DNA of 64,000 nt from Thermoguttaceae bacterium (GCA_017937485.1 JAGBDN010000018.1:1-64000); one strand, 5' to 3'. Shown: positions 6,907-16,928, numbered from the stretch's first letter. Notes: a model not told the origin generated them from the letters alone. Translations and numbers: made by a program.

Positions 6907-8178
6907 ATGTCCGCCGAACGCCCCGACGCGATCGAATCCCCGCTGAACGTCCCGAACATCGACCCGAACGAGCCGTTAACCTCCGCCGAACGCCAATTCG
7001 ACGCGCAGGGGCGCCCCTTTGTCGTCGTCGACGGTCGCCGGTACGTCCTCGCCGACGACGAGCCGGAAATCGACCTCGCGTCCCTTCCGCCGAACCCGAA
7101 ACTCGCGGAGTTGCCGCCGGTTCCGCGCGACGTCTCGACGACGGCGAAACTCGCGCTCCTCTTCGGCTCGACCGCGACCTCGACCTTCGGCTGGTTTTGG
7201 CTTTGCTTCTCAATGTTGTTCGTCGTCGGTTTCTTCGGAACGATGCGCGTCGGAACCGCCCTCCTCGACCGCGGCGCGACTTGGGAGCCGTATTCGATCG
7301 CGACGCTCGTCTCCTGCGACGACGGAAACGTCGAAATCAACGGACGTTCGGCGTATCGCTGGAAGTTCGCGGGCCAAGCGCCGGACGGCTCCTACTTCGA
7401 AGGCGTTTCGCACTCGTTTTCTTATCGCGAGCCCGGAAGCCTCGTCGCCGTCGAGAAAAAAGCCGGAACGACCGACGTTCTCCGCGCCGAAGGAACGTCG
7501 ACCGCGCCGTTCGGCGACTCGCTCGGCTCGCTACTTTTTGTCGCGGCGTTCCTCTCGATCTTCTTAATTATCGGCGTTTGCTTAGCGATCGTCGGCCCGG
7601 TTCGACGCGGTTTGCGAACGATTCCGCTCCTCCGCTCCGGCGCTCCGGCGCAAGCGGTTCCCGTCGACGTTTCTCCGACCGGAACTCAGGTCAACGGTCG
7701 CCCCGAAATGGAGGTAACTTACCGTTTCCAAGCGGTTAACGGCGCCGAGTTCGAAACGTCGGCGCGCGGTCTCAACATCGACCGTTTGACCGACGACCCG
7801 GCGGAAGTTCTCCTTTACGACCCGGAAAACCCGAAAAAATCGCTCGTTCTCGACGAATTGCCCAAGAGCGTCAAAACCGTTCCCGGCCAAGGCTTTACCG
7901 CGCGCCCGTTCGGCTTGATTTTCCCGCTGATCGGCGCCGCCGTCTTCCTCGCCGAAGTCGGTTACGCGCTGAAACTTTCGTTTCAAGTCGACCGCGCCGT
8001 CTTCTCGACCGAGCCGCCGACCGCCGCCGCCCAATTCGACCCGAGCGCCGCGTTAAGTTGCCCCGACTGCGAAAACGGAATCCCGCACAACCATTCGCAC
8101 GTTCATTCCGCCGACTGCGAACACTCGCGCGACGCCGAATCGCAAACGCCGTCCGAACGCCCCGTCGACGCCGAGTAA
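6907..8178 (+). CDS. DUF3592-like membrane protein with His-rich tail
   Basis: A 423-residue membrane protein. The N-terminal 90 residues are Pro/Asp-rich and cytoplasmic. Hydrophobic segments follow near residues 90-120 (WFWLCFSMLFVVGFFGTM), 205-235 (LLFVAAFLSIFLIIGVCLAI) and 335-355 (FGLIFPLIGAAVFLAEVGYA). Between them are two similar beta-rich stretches (NGRSAYRWKF... and NGRPEMEVTYRFQ...) of the kind seen in DUF3592 proteins, so the protein looks like a duplicated DUF3592 unit. The C-terminus has SCPDC and several His and Cys (HNHSHVHSADCEH), a possible metal site. Start chosen at the ATG preceded by AAAGGA; an upstream extension has shadow-like composition. Function unknown. Confidence 0.8.
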   Translation: MSAERPDAIESPLNVPNIDPNEPLTSAERQFDAQGRPFVVVDGRRYVLADDEPEIDLASLPPNPKLAELPPVPRDVSTTAKLALLFGSTATSTFGWFWLCFSMLFVVGFFGTMRVGTALLDRGATWEPYSIATLVSCDDGNVEINGRSAYRWKFAGQAPDGSYFEGVSHSFSYREPGSLVAVEKKAGTTDVLRAEGTSTAPFGDSLGSLLFVAAFLSIFLIIGVCLAIVGPVRRGLRTIPLLRSGAPAQAVPVDVSPTGTQVNGRPEMEVTYRFQAVNGAEFETSARGLNIDRLTDDPAEVLLYDPENPKKSLVLDELPKSVKTVPGQGFTARPFGLIFPLIGAAVFLAEVGYALKLSFQVDRAVFSTEPPTAAAQFDPSAALSCPDCENGIPHNHSHVHSADCEHSRDAESQTPSERPVDAE

Positions 8179-8288
8179 CGCCGCCGCAAAAGAAAACCGT
8201 TTCAGTTTCAAAAATTTCAAAAACCCTTAAAAACGCCGAGCGAAGCGCGCGTTTCGCCGTTTCGCTCCCAACCGAAAAGGAACCGCAA

Positions 8289-9722
8289 ATGAGCGCGAAA
8301 ACAACGACGACCGTCGGTCTTTACGGAATCGGTCTCGAAACGTATTGGCCGCAATTCGTAGGTTTGCGCGAACGTCTCGTCGGCTATCAAGGCGTCGTCG
8401 CCGACAAACTCCGCTCCCTCGGCGCGAACGTCGTCGACGTCGGCTTGATCGACAATCCGGAAAAAACCCGCGCCGCCGCCGACCGTTTCCAACGGGAAGA
8501 CGTCGACCTTATCTTCCTTTACGTCTCGACTTACGCGCTTTCCTCGACGGTTCTTCCGGTCGTTCAAAAACTCGGCAAACCGGTCGTCGTCCTCAACCTG
8601 CAGCCGACCCGCGCCATCGATTACGCGACGTTCAACAAACTCGGCGACCGCACGAAAATGACCGGCGAATGGCTCGCGAACTGCCAAGCGTGCAGCGTTC
8701 CGGAAATCGCGAACGCGTTCCTGCGCTCCGGCGTCGAATTTTACCAAATCACCGGCGTTCTGCAAGACGACCCGTTCGTCGACGACAAACTCCGCGCTTG
8801 GATCGAAGCGGCTCGCGTCGCGTCGATTCTTAAATCGAGCAGAATCGGGCTCTTAGGTCATTACTACAACGGCATGCTCGACATTTACTCCGACCTGACC
8901 CGCCTCTCCGCGCAACTCGGCCCGCACTTCGAAATTCGCGAGTTCGGCGAAGTCCTCGAACGCCGCGAGCAAGTCTCCGAACCGGAAATCGACAAGCGCG
9001 TCGCCGAAATTTGGGACGAGTTCGACGTCCGCCCCGACTGCGTCGACTTCGAGCTTCGCCGCGCCGCCCGCACGTCGGTCGCGCTCGATAAGTTCGTTTC
9101 CGACTTCGACTTAGACGCGCTCGCTTACTTCTACAACGGGCACGGCGACGAGCGTTACGAAGACCTGATCGCGTCGGTCATCGTCGGCAACTCAATGCTG
9201 ACGGCGCGCGGCGTCCCGGTCGCGGGCGAGTACGAGGTGAAAAACGTCTTGGCGATGAAAATCCTCGACTCCTTCGGCGTCGGCGGCGCGTTCTCCGAAT
9301 TTTACGCGCTCGACTTCGACGACGACGTCGTTCTCCTCGGGCACGACGGCCCTTGCCACCCGAAAATTGCGAACGGAAAAACGAAAATCAAACCGCTCGA
9401 AGTTTATCACGGAAAAGTCGGCGCCGGTCTCAGCGTCGAAACGTCGGTACAAGCGGGCCCCGCGACGTTGCTTTCGGTCGTCGACGCGCCGGACGGCAAT
9501 GTGAAACTCCTTGTCGCGCAAGGGGTTTCGGAGGAAGGCCCGATCCTCGAAATCGGGAACGCGAACAGCCGTTACCGCTTCTCGACCGGCGCCCGCGAGT
9601 TTGTCGACGCTTGGTCGCGACGCGGCCCGGCCCACCACTGCGCCATCGGCGTCGGTCATATCGCCGACCGACTCGAAATTTTGGCGCGCATTCTTAAAGT
9701 CGACTTTATCCGCGTTTGTTAA
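8289..9722 (+). CDS. L-fucose/L-arabinose isomerase family protein
   Basis: A 477-residue cytoplasmic protein. It has the layout of the L-fucose/L-arabinose isomerase superfamily: an N-terminal Rossmann-like part (VGLYGIGLETYWPQF, then VDLIFLYVSTYALSSTVLPV near 75-95), a middle part with GLLGHYYNGMLDIYSDLT, and a C-terminal beta domain with VLLGHDGPCHPKIA and HHCAIGVGHIADRLEILARI. Family members interconvert aldoses and ketoses with a divalent metal; likely metal ligands are Glu/Asp in the DLDALAYFYNGHGDERYED region and His in LLGHDG and HHC. A ribosome binding site AAAAGGAA precedes the ATG. It stands between a membrane protein gene and a secreted GH39, so a role in using the released pentose or deoxysugar is plausible. 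Substrate not assigned. Confidence 0.85.
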   Translation: MSAKTTTTVGLYGIGLETYWPQFVGLRERLVGYQGVVADKLRSLGANVVDVGLIDNPEKTRAAADRFQREDVDLIFLYVSTYALSSTVLPVVQKLGKPVVVLNLQPTRAIDYATFNKLGDRTKMTGEWLANCQACSVPEIANAFLRSGVEFYQITGVLQDDPFVDDKLRAWIEAARVASILKSSRIGLLGHYYNGMLDIYSDLTRLSAQLGPHFEIREFGEVLERREQVSEPEIDKRVAEIWDEFDVRPDCVDFELRRAARTSVALDKFVSDFDLDALAYFYNGHGDERYEDLIASVIVGNSMLTARGVPVAGEYEVKNVLAMKILDSFGVGGAFSEFYALDFDDDVVLLGHDGPCHPKIANGKTKIKPLEVYHGKVGAGLSVETSVQAGPATLLSVVDAPDGNVKLLVAQGVSEEGPILEIGNANSRYRFSTGAREFVDAWSRRGPAHHCAIGVGHIADRLEILARILKVDFIRVC

Positions 9723-9898
9723 CGCCGCTTAGCAACGCTTGTTAACGTCGTCGTTTTTAACGTTTTTAACATTTTAACGCTTTTAACATTTTTCCCCTTC
9801 CGGCGCCGCCGTCTCGGTTCCTCGAACGGCGCGCCCGTTTTCCTTTCGTTTTTCCGTTTCTTCCGTTTCCCCCTTATTTTTAAGGAGTTTTTGATTTT

Positions 9899-11362
9899 AT
9901 GAAAACGTCGCGATTTTTCAAACTTTCCGCCGCGCTCGTCGCCGCCGCCTTGGTCGCGACGTTCGCCGTCGGCGCTCCCGTTTCCGCGCAAAACGCTCCG
10001 GACGCCGCCTCCGACGCCGCGCCGAAATACGCCGTTGATTTTTCGAAAACCGTCGGAACAATCAAACCGCTCAACGGCGTCAACCTTTGGACGCGCCTTT
10101 CTTACCAACGTCTCCAAGACGACCAGCCGGTCGCCGAAGCCTGCCGCTTCTCGACCGTCCGCCTGCACGACGCGCCTTGGGACAACAACGGTTTGCGTCT
10201 CGTCGACGTCCACCAAATTTTCGGCAATCTCGACGCCGACCCCGCCGACCCGAAAAATTACTTTTTCGACGCGACCGACGATTATATCGAAGCGATTCTA
10301 AAAGGCGGCGCTCAACCGATTTACCGACTCGGCACGAGTATCGAGCACGCGCCGCGCGGCTACTTCGCGAAGAAGCCGAACGCCGAACAATACGCCGAAA
10401 TTTGCGCCGCGATCGTCCGCCATTACAACGCCGGTTGGGCGAACGGTCGCGAATGGAACCTCCAATATTGGGAGATTTGGAACGAACCGAACCTCGTTCC
10501 GCAAATGTGGGACGACCCGGACTGGGCGTCGTACTGCCAATTTTACGTCGTCGTCGCCAAGCGACTCCGCGCCGAGTTCCCGACGATCAAGATCGGCGGC
10601 CCGGCCCTAACTCACGCCGATCCGAAACTTATCGGTTGGCTCGCCGACGTCTGCAAAGCGAACGACGCGCCGCTCGACTTCGTTTCTTGGCACTGTTACG
10701 CCAAGGGCCCGTCGGACGTGCTCGACCCGCCGTTCGCGATGCGCAAGCTCTTGGACGACAAGGGGTTCCCGAACGCGGAACTTCATCTCAACGAATGGCA
10801 TTACTTCCCGATCGGTTGGGACGAAGTGCACGGAACGAAGGGCGGCGCCGCGCGCAAACGCGAATTTTCGACGTCCGAAGAGGGCCTGCACGGCGCCGAC
10901 GCCGCGGGCTTCAACTGTTTCGTTATGTCGCGTTGGCAAGACGGCCCGCTCGATATGTCGAACTATTACGCTTACGGCTTGCATAACTGGGGCCTTTTCG
11001 ATCCTTACGGCGAACCGCGCAAGACGTATTACTCGATGGTCGCGTTCGGCGAATTGGCGAAACTTTCCCCGAATCGCGTCGCGACGGTCGACGGCGGCGG
11101 CTCGGTCGCGCTCCTCGGCGGAATCGGCGGCGACGGTTCGAACGGAAACGCCGAAAAACGCCTTCTCGTTTCGTTTTTCAAAAACGACGCGACCGACGTC
11201 CCGCTTGAAATCGCGCTTTCCGGCGTTCCGGCAAGCGGTTCGGTTAGCGTTCTTCAAATCGATTACGAAAACGCCGCGCTCGAACGCAAAATCGATTATA
11301 CGGACGGCGTTCTCAAACTCGACGCGCCGCGTTCCGGCGTCTACTTAATCCGTTGGGAGTAA
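9899..11362 (+). CDS. Secreted glycoside hydrolase, GH39-like
   Basis: A 487-residue protein with a clear Sec signal peptide (MKTSRFFKLSAALVAAALVA, cleavage after VSAQ near residue 31). The rest is a (beta/alpha)8 hydrolase like GH39 beta-xylosidases/alpha-L-iduronidases. WEIWNEPN puts the likely acid/base Glu at residue 196, and ELHLNEWHY puts the likely nucleophile Glu at residue 299. The early motif GVNLWTRLSYQRL and a C-terminal beta-sandwich (about 400-487) fit that fold. A strong ribosome binding site, TAAGGAG, precedes the ATG. With the isomerase upstream it suggests hydrolysis of xylose-like or uronic-acid-containing glycans outside the cytoplasm. The sugar specificity cannot be read from the sequence. 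Confidence 0.85.
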   Translation: MKTSRFFKLSAALVAAALVATFAVGAPVSAQNAPDAASDAAPKYAVDFSKTVGTIKPLNGVNLWTRLSYQRLQDDQPVAEACRFSTVRLHDAPWDNNGLRLVDVHQIFGNLDADPADPKNYFFDATDDYIEAILKGGAQPIYRLGTSIEHAPRGYFAKKPNAEQYAEICAAIVRHYNAGWANGREWNLQYWEIWNEPNLVPQMWDDPDWASYCQFYVVVAKRLRAEFPTIKIGGPALTHADPKLIGWLADVCKANDAPLDFVSWHCYAKGPSDVLDPPFAMRKLLDDKGFPNAELHLNEWHYFPIGWDEVHGTKGGAARKREFSTSEEGLHGADAAGFNCFVMSRWQDGPLDMSNYYAYGLHNWGLFDPYGEPRKTYYSMVAFGELAKLSPNRVATVDGGGSVALLGGIGGDGSNGNAEKRLLVSFFKNDATDVPLEIALSGVPASGSVSVLQIDYENAALERKIDYTDGVLKLDAPRSGVYLIRWE

Positions 11363-11386
11363 AGTTTTTACCCATTCCGGATAAAA

Positions 11387-11536
11387 GCGGCGTTCGCGCG
11401 TTATTATTGGTTGCTTAGCCGTCGGCGGCAAACGTCGGCGCCGTTCGCCCAAGCGGCGTTCGCGCGTTATTATTGTTTGCTTAACCCGTCGGCGGCAAAC
11501 GTCGGCGCCGTTCGCCCAAGCGGCGTTCGCGCGTTA
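11387..11536. repeat. 66/67-bp tandem repeat ending in a terminator
   Basis: Two full copies (11387-11452 and 11453-11519) and the start of a third (from 11520) of a unit beginning GCGGCGTTCGCGCGTTATTA. Differences are few (one added base and a few substitutions). The third partial copy supplies the 5' arm of the terminator behind it, so the block looks like duplication of terminator-arm sequence. Confidence 0.85.
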
Positions 11537-11566
11537 TTAATATTGACGCCGAACGCCGCTTTTTTT
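11518..11566 (+). terminator. Intrinsic terminator after the GH39 gene
   Basis: Arms AAGCGGCGTTCG (11518-11529) and CGAACGCCGCTT (11550-11561) pair perfectly, followed by a run of T. The loop is 20 nt. It ends the plus-strand transcript of the GH39 gene. Confidence 0.75.
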
Positions 11567-11645
11567 AAGATACCCCGTTAAAAAACGTCGACGTTCGGTT
11601 CGCGCCGCCGTTCCGCCGTCAACATTTTAAAAGAAAGGGTTCGTT

Positions 11646-14036
11646 ATGTCGTTTTCGTCGCCGCTCGCGTCCGTTTTTCGCCGAGCGTTCGGAGCTTGCC
11701 GACGCCGCGTCGCGTCGCCGCTCGCCGTTCTTTTCTTCGCCGCGACGCCCTTTTTCGCGTTCGCGCAACCGGGCTCGCCGACGCCGCCCGCTCCGCCGCG
11801 CCCGCAACCGGCGCCGAAACGTCCCGCGTCCGTCGATTGGGCGCTCGAAGTCGCGAAGTTTTTAACGTCGTCGCCGCAACCTCCGGCCCCGCCGACGCCG
11901 CCCCAACCGCCGCGCCCCGACGCTCCGCCGCGTCCGCCAAAACCGCCGAAGCCGGTTCAAGCGACGCCGAAAACGCTCCCGCGTCCGGAATCCGCCGCGT
12001 TTATCGCTCGCGTCGCCTCGTTGCGCCGCTTCGAAGACGACCTCGCGGTCTTTTTCCAACAAACGAGCGACGTCGCGTTTCGCCCGTTGACCGCGATGCG
12101 CGCGACCCCGTTCGGCGGCGCCGTCAAAGCGCTCGACCTCGACGCGCCCGCCGGGCTGTTCCTCTTCTTCGACGCCGAATCGCCGCGCGCCCAAGCCGCT
12201 TTCGTTCTTCCGGTCGACGACTTCGGAGCGTTTGTCGGCGCGCTCGGCGGAAACGCGAAACGCCCCGACGCCGCCGGTTGCGTTCAAACGAAACGTCCGT
12301 TCGACGCGTTGGCGAAACCGGTCGACGGCGGATTCGTCGCGCTCGCCCGTCCGAAAGACGGCGCCGTTCTCGCTCGTTTCGCCGCGCCCAAGCCGAGCGC
12401 TCCGCGTCCCGGCGGCCCCCGTCGCGAACGCCCGAACGCCGTCGCGCCCCCGTCCGCTCCGGTCGCCGAACTTTCGCCCGGACTCGTCGAACCGACGCTA
12501 ATCTTCGAAGCGACGCCGCGCGGCCTTCTCGAAGCGACCGAACATAACCGCCCGTTTTGGCGGGAGTTGGCCGCGTCGGCGCCGCCGGAACTCGCTCCGC
12601 TTTTCTCCCCCGACGTCAACGCCGGAACCGACGCCGACGCGCTCCGCGAACGTTTCCGTTCCGAAATCGCGTCGATTCGTTGCGACGTTTCGCTCGACGA
12701 TTTCGGCGCGTTCGTTTCGTTCCAAACGGAGCCGCGCCCCGGTTCCGCCGCCGCGCGACGGCTCGCGTCCTTGCCCCCCGCCGCGCCGATCGACCTGAAC
12801 GCCGACCGCTTTTTCTTCGTCCTTCCGGACGCCGAAGCGCCCCTTTCCGGCCAATTCGACCTCGCGCCCGCGCTCGTTTCCGAGCTGCCCAAACCGTTCG
12901 ACCGCCTGCGCCGCGTCGAATATTCGCTCGCTCTCCCGCGTCAAGGCGAGTTGGCGGCGGAGTCTTGGCTCTTTTACCTTGAAGTCGACGATTCGCAAGC
13001 GTTCGTCCGCGAGCTGACCGTTCCGAAAGCGCAAGAAATCGGGCGTTACGTCGGTGCGAAACAAGCGGCGGAACTCGGCGCCGAACTCTTCGGCGCGTTG
13101 GCGGCGCGACGGCAAGACCGGCAGCTGGCGCGGCGCCGACCTCCGCGCAATCCGGCCGACCCGGAAGCGGCGGCGGCTCGCGGCGAAGCGCTCGGCGCGC
13201 TCATCGGCGGCCTTATCGGCGAGTCGGCGGGCGAAAAAGAAGCGCTTAAAGAGTTTGAAATCGACGGTTACCGCACGTATATTTCCGACTTGGAAACTTA
13301 CGTCCGGCAGTCGGCGATTATGCGAGCCGACCGCGAAGGGCGCATCCCGCCGAAACCGCTCGACGGCGGTTCCTTCTCGTCGCTGACGGGCGCGCTCCTC
13401 GCCGGAATCGAAAACGGCGACCTCGAAGACCGCCTCCGATACGCGATGTTAAGCTCCGCGAACGCCGACGCGCGCTTCGCCGACCCGACGCCCCTCTTCG
13501 CTCGCCGGAGCATCGCCGTCGTCCTCGACGAACGCCGCCTCTTAATTAGTCTCGGGAACGACGTTTTCCTCCGAATGGCGCTCCAAAATTGGCGTTCCGA
13601 GACGGAGCCCGGTCGCCGCCGCGCTTACAAAACGACCGTTCCGGACGTCGATTTTAGCGTCAACTTGAACCGACTCGCCGCGAAACTCCCGCCCCGCGAA
13701 GCGTTTAACGTCGTCGGCGCGGTTCGGTTCGACGCCGCCGACGCGCAAACGTTCGCCGCTTGGCTTCGCGTCAACTATTTCCCGAACCTCCCCGATTTCA
13801 ACGCTCGCCCGCTCCCGCCCGACACGCCGCAAGCGCTTTGGATTTGGAGCTTTACCAAGGAGCGCAATTTCGTTCGCGGCGTCGTTCCGAACCGAACTCT
13901 CGCGAACGTTAGCCGAGCGTTTTTCGACGGCGCGACGCCGCTCGAACTCTTGACGCGGCCTCGTTTGGCGGCTCCGGCGGCGGCTTCCGCTTCCGTCGAA
14001 GGCGGCGACGAAGAAATCGACTTCGAATTCGAGTAA
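11646..14036 (+). CDS. Secreted Pro-rich protein of unknown function
   Basis: A 796-residue protein I do not recognise. It has a long basic N-region and a hydrophobic stretch (SPLAVLFFAATPFFAFAQ) ending near residue 40, consistent with Sec export. Residues 41-110 form a Pro/Arg/Lys-rich low-complexity stalk. The rest is globular and rich in Ala, Asp and Arg, with repeated phrases such as DDFGAFV near 190 and 355. A Gly-rich helix (EALGALIGGLIGESAGEKEAL) lies near residue 520, and the C-terminus is acidic (GGDEEIDFEFE). Start chosen at an ATG behind GAAAGGG. It could be a periplasmic or cell-envelope protein; no catalytic motif is evident. Confidence 0.75.
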   Translation: MSFSSPLASVFRRAFGACRRRVASPLAVLFFAATPFFAFAQPGSPTPPAPPRPQPAPKRPASVDWALEVAKFLTSSPQPPAPPTPPQPPRPDAPPRPPKPPKPVQATPKTLPRPESAAFIARVASLRRFEDDLAVFFQQTSDVAFRPLTAMRATPFGGAVKALDLDAPAGLFLFFDAESPRAQAAFVLPVDDFGAFVGALGGNAKRPDAAGCVQTKRPFDALAKPVDGGFVALARPKDGAVLARFAAPKPSAPRPGGPRRERPNAVAPPSAPVAELSPGLVEPTLIFEATPRGLLEATEHNRPFWRELAASAPPELAPLFSPDVNAGTDADALRERFRSEIASIRCDVSLDDFGAFVSFQTEPRPGSAAARRLASLPPAAPIDLNADRFFFVLPDAEAPLSGQFDLAPALVSELPKPFDRLRRVEYSLALPRQGELAAESWLFYLEVDDSQAFVRELTVPKAQEIGRYVGAKQAAELGAELFGALAARRQDRQLARRRPPRNPADPEAAAARGEALGALIGGLIGESAGEKEALKEFEIDGYRTYISDLETYVRQSAIMRADREGRIPPKPLDGGSFSSLTGALLAGIENGDLEDRLRYAMLSSANADARFADPTPLFARRSIAVVLDERRLLISLGNDVFLRMALQNWRSETEPGRRRAYKTTVPDVDFSVNLNRLAAKLPPREAFNVVGAVRFDAADAQTFAAWLRVNYFPNLPDFNARPLPPDTPQALWIWSFTKERNFVRGVVPNRTLANVSRAFFDGATPLELLTRPRLAAPAAASASVEGGDEEIDFEFE

Positions 14037-14270
14037 TCGTTTCAAAAAATCGCGTCGTTTCATCAAAAACGGCGCGATTTCGCGTTATTTGCGCCACGTT
14101 CGGCGTTTTTTCGCCGTTCGTTTCGCGCCCTTTTCCGCTCGGTTCCGCCTCGTCGCGTCGTTCGCTTCCGCGTTCGGCGTCGGCGGTTCCCCTTGCGTTT
14201 CCTTTCCTTTTTCCCGTTTTTCCCATTTTAAGTCTTTCTCTCTCCGTTTTTATTCAACTGAAAGGCGTTT

Positions 14271-16928
14271 ATGAATCGTTTATCGTTTTTTGCGCCGCGA
14301 CGCGTTTTCCGAACGCTTGCCGCGTTTGCCTCGTTATCGTTATTTTCCGCAGATTCCGCCCCGTTATCCCAGTTTTGCGCCGCCGCGGAGCCGACCGACG
14401 TCGTCGTTTGGAATTTCGACGCCGAAACCGACGCGACCGCTTGGGGCCGCAACCACCTAACGAAACCGACCGTCGAAAACGGCGTTTTCAGGTCGCGCTT
14501 CGAAAGTTGGGATCCGTTCGTCGTCAGCCCGCAATTCAAACTGAAACCGCGCCCGGGCCAATTCATTGAAATTCGTTTGAAATCGTCGAGCGACGGCGTC
14601 GGCGAACTTTTTTACGCGTCGTCGAACGAAGGCCAATACAACGGGTTTTCGCAAGCGAAGTCGCTGACTTGGACGATTAAAGGCGGCCCCGACTTCGCCG
14701 TTTATCAAATCGCGCCGAACTGGCTCGCGGAGCCGCAAATCATCAAGTTCCGCGTCGACTTCGGGCGTCCGACGGAAGCGGAGATCGCCGCCGGTCGCGA
14801 CGTTGAAATCGATTATATCAAAATTGTCGATCTTAACGTCGAAAACGCCGAACCGTTGGCGAATCCGAGTTGGCGCGGCGCCCGCCTCGACGCGCTCCGA
14901 GCCAACGGCGCTTCCTCGACGCAAAACGTTTGGCGGAGCGAAGTTTTCGCGCTCGACCCGGCGCAAGTCGGCTCCAACCTTTACTTCGAATGGGAGCGCG
15001 ATGAAAATATCCCGGACGAAACGCCCTTCCCGCTCGCTTCGCTGCGCTTCTTAACGCTCGACAAAACCGGCGTTTTTACCGTCGACGTTCCGATTTTCGA
15101 CGTCGACGAGCTATTCGACCCGGACGGAAACGCGAGCGGCGACGAACATTGCGTCAAGAACGTCGATCTTTCGCTTTTCGCCGGTTGGGGGGGCCGCGCC
15201 TATCGTTGGGAAGTCGCGCTCCCGAAAAACTGCGAGTTGCGCCGTCTTTCCTTCTCAAAAGAGCCGCAAGGGCCGGGCGCGTTCGCCGTTCAACTTACCG
15301 GGCCGAAAACCCCGCTTCCTCGACTCGACGCGAAAACGGGAAAAACGACGGTCGATTTCGACCTAATCGTCCGCAACGTCGGGGGCGCGCCGCTCGAAGA
15401 ACTCGTTGGAACCGTTCTCCAACCCGATGAAATCGGTCGCTCCGCCGACGCCGACTCTCGCGCCAAACTCGTCCGCGTTTCGGCGCAAAAAACGGCGGTC
15501 GACCCGCTTTTCGGAACGAACCCGACCGGCGACCGACTCGCGTTCTCGCGCCCGGACGACTCGAACGTCGACAAAACCCTTTGGACGGTCGACGCCGACG
15601 CGAACGGCAAATTTAAGTTCCCGCCGGAACTCGTTCTCGCGCCCGGCGAAGCGTCGCGTCTTACCTTGACCTTCGACGTCGACTACTCGGGCCGCCATTT
15701 GCCCCAACTCGTTCTTCGCGGAACGACGAAAATCCCCGGTTTCGACCTTTTCGCGTTTGCGAAGCCGCGGCTTCCCTTTAACGTTCTCCCGGCGCTCGAA
15801 CTCGCCCCGGCGTCTTACGTTCCGGAGCCGCGCCCGGTCGCGAGCGAATACGAGATCGGCGCCTATTACTTCCCCGGTTGGTCGCGCCGCAGCGGTTGGG
15901 ACAAGGTCGACGCGACCGCCCCGATTCGCCGCCCGCTCCTCGGTTATTACGACGAGGCGAACCCGGAAGTCGTCGATTGGCAAATCAAATGGGCCGTCGA
16001 AAACGGAATCCAATTCTTTTTCGTCGACTGGTACTGGCGCGCCGGGCAAATCTCGCTCGACCATTGGGTGAAGGCGTTTTATCGGGCAAAATACAAAAAA
16101 TATTTAAAATGGGCGGTTATGTGGGCGAATCACAACGGGCCCGGAACGCACTCCGAAGCCGATTGGCGCGCGGTAACGCAATTTTGGCTCGAGAATTATT
16201 TTAAGACGCCGGAATATTATCAAATCGACGGCAAACCGGTCGTCGTCATTTGGGATCCGGCGGTTATCGACTCCGACATGCTCGCGGAGGCGAAGAAGAA
16301 CGGCGTCGAGTTGAAGCCGGGCGAAGGGCTCGCGAAGGCGTTCCAAATCAGCCGCGACCTTTGCGTCGAAGCCGGTTTGAAGGGCGTTTACTTCGTCGCG
16401 ATGAAATGGCCGGAACACGCGACCGACTCGGCGACGATTCAAAAGCTCGCCGACGCAACTTTCGACGCGACGACGATTTATCATTATATGCACCCCGGCG
16501 ACAAGGTTCTTCCGAACCCGAAACTTTATCCTTACGACGACGTTGTTTCGTCGGCGCCGGCGCATTGGTCGAGTTGGGAAAAAGCGGGCGTTTTGCCGTT
16601 TATTCCGAATTTGTCGACCGGTTGGGACTCGCGACCTTGGCACGGCTTCCGTCAAACGGTCGTTTACGACCGCGACGCCGAAAAATTCCGGAAGCATTGC
16701 GCCGATTTTAAGGAATTTGCGGATAAAACGGGGGTGAAGCGTTTCGCGCTCGGCCCGGTCAACGAATGGGGCGAAGGTTCTTACGCCGAGCCGAACCGCG
16801 AGTTCGGTTTCGGGATGTACGAAGCAGTTCGCGACGTCTTCTGCGAGCCCGGCCCGGACGGTTTCCCGGCGAACTTCGCGCCGTCGGAAGTCGGTCTCGG
16901 CCCTTACGACCTCCCGCCGACGCCTTAA
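14271..16928 (+). CDS. Secreted protein with WbsX/GH99-like C-terminal domain
   Basis: An 885-residue protein with a signal peptide (about 1-38, ending CAAAEP). The N-terminal half is beta-rich and contains carbohydrate-binding-like segments (WNFDAETDATAWGRNHL near 45, then repeated beta sandwiches). The C-terminal half, from about residue 525, matches WbsX (PF14307)/GH99-like barrels: EIGAYYFPGWSRRSGWD, GIQFFFVDWYWRAGQ, KWAVMWANHN, and near the end FALGPVNEWGEGSYAEP. GH99 enzymes act on alpha-mannosides and the WbsX domain is common in surface-glycan loci, but substrate cannot be inferred. The preceding ribosome binding site is CTGAAAGG. Confidence 0.82.
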   Translation: MNRLSFFAPRRVFRTLAAFASLSLFSADSAPLSQFCAAAEPTDVVVWNFDAETDATAWGRNHLTKPTVENGVFRSRFESWDPFVVSPQFKLKPRPGQFIEIRLKSSSDGVGELFYASSNEGQYNGFSQAKSLTWTIKGGPDFAVYQIAPNWLAEPQIIKFRVDFGRPTEAEIAAGRDVEIDYIKIVDLNVENAEPLANPSWRGARLDALRANGASSTQNVWRSEVFALDPAQVGSNLYFEWERDENIPDETPFPLASLRFLTLDKTGVFTVDVPIFDVDELFDPDGNASGDEHCVKNVDLSLFAGWGGRAYRWEVALPKNCELRRLSFSKEPQGPGAFAVQLTGPKTPLPRLDAKTGKTTVDFDLIVRNVGGAPLEELVGTVLQPDEIGRSADADSRAKLVRVSAQKTAVDPLFGTNPTGDRLAFSRPDDSNVDKTLWTVDADANGKFKFPPELVLAPGEASRLTLTFDVDYSGRHLPQLVLRGTTKIPGFDLFAFAKPRLPFNVLPALELAPASYVPEPRPVASEYEIGAYYFPGWSRRSGWDKVDATAPIRRPLLGYYDEANPEVVDWQIKWAVENGIQFFFVDWYWRAGQISLDHWVKAFYRAKYKKYLKWAVMWANHNGPGTHSEADWRAVTQFWLENYFKTPEYYQIDGKPVVVIWDPAVIDSDMLAEAKKNGVELKPGEGLAKAFQISRDLCVEAGLKGVYFVAMKWPEHATDSATIQKLADATFDATTIYHYMHPGDKVLPNPKLYPYDDVVSSAPAHWSSWEKAGVLPFIPNLSTGWDSRPWHGFRQTVVYDRDAEKFRKHCADFKEFADKTGVKRFALGPVNEWGEGSYAEPNREFGFGMYEAVRDVFCEPGPDGFPANFAPSEVGLGPYDLPPTP

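Noticed and set aside
11387..11536. CRISPR array at the 66-bp repeat
   Set aside because: Units are directly adjacent and equal over their whole length, so there are no unique spacers.
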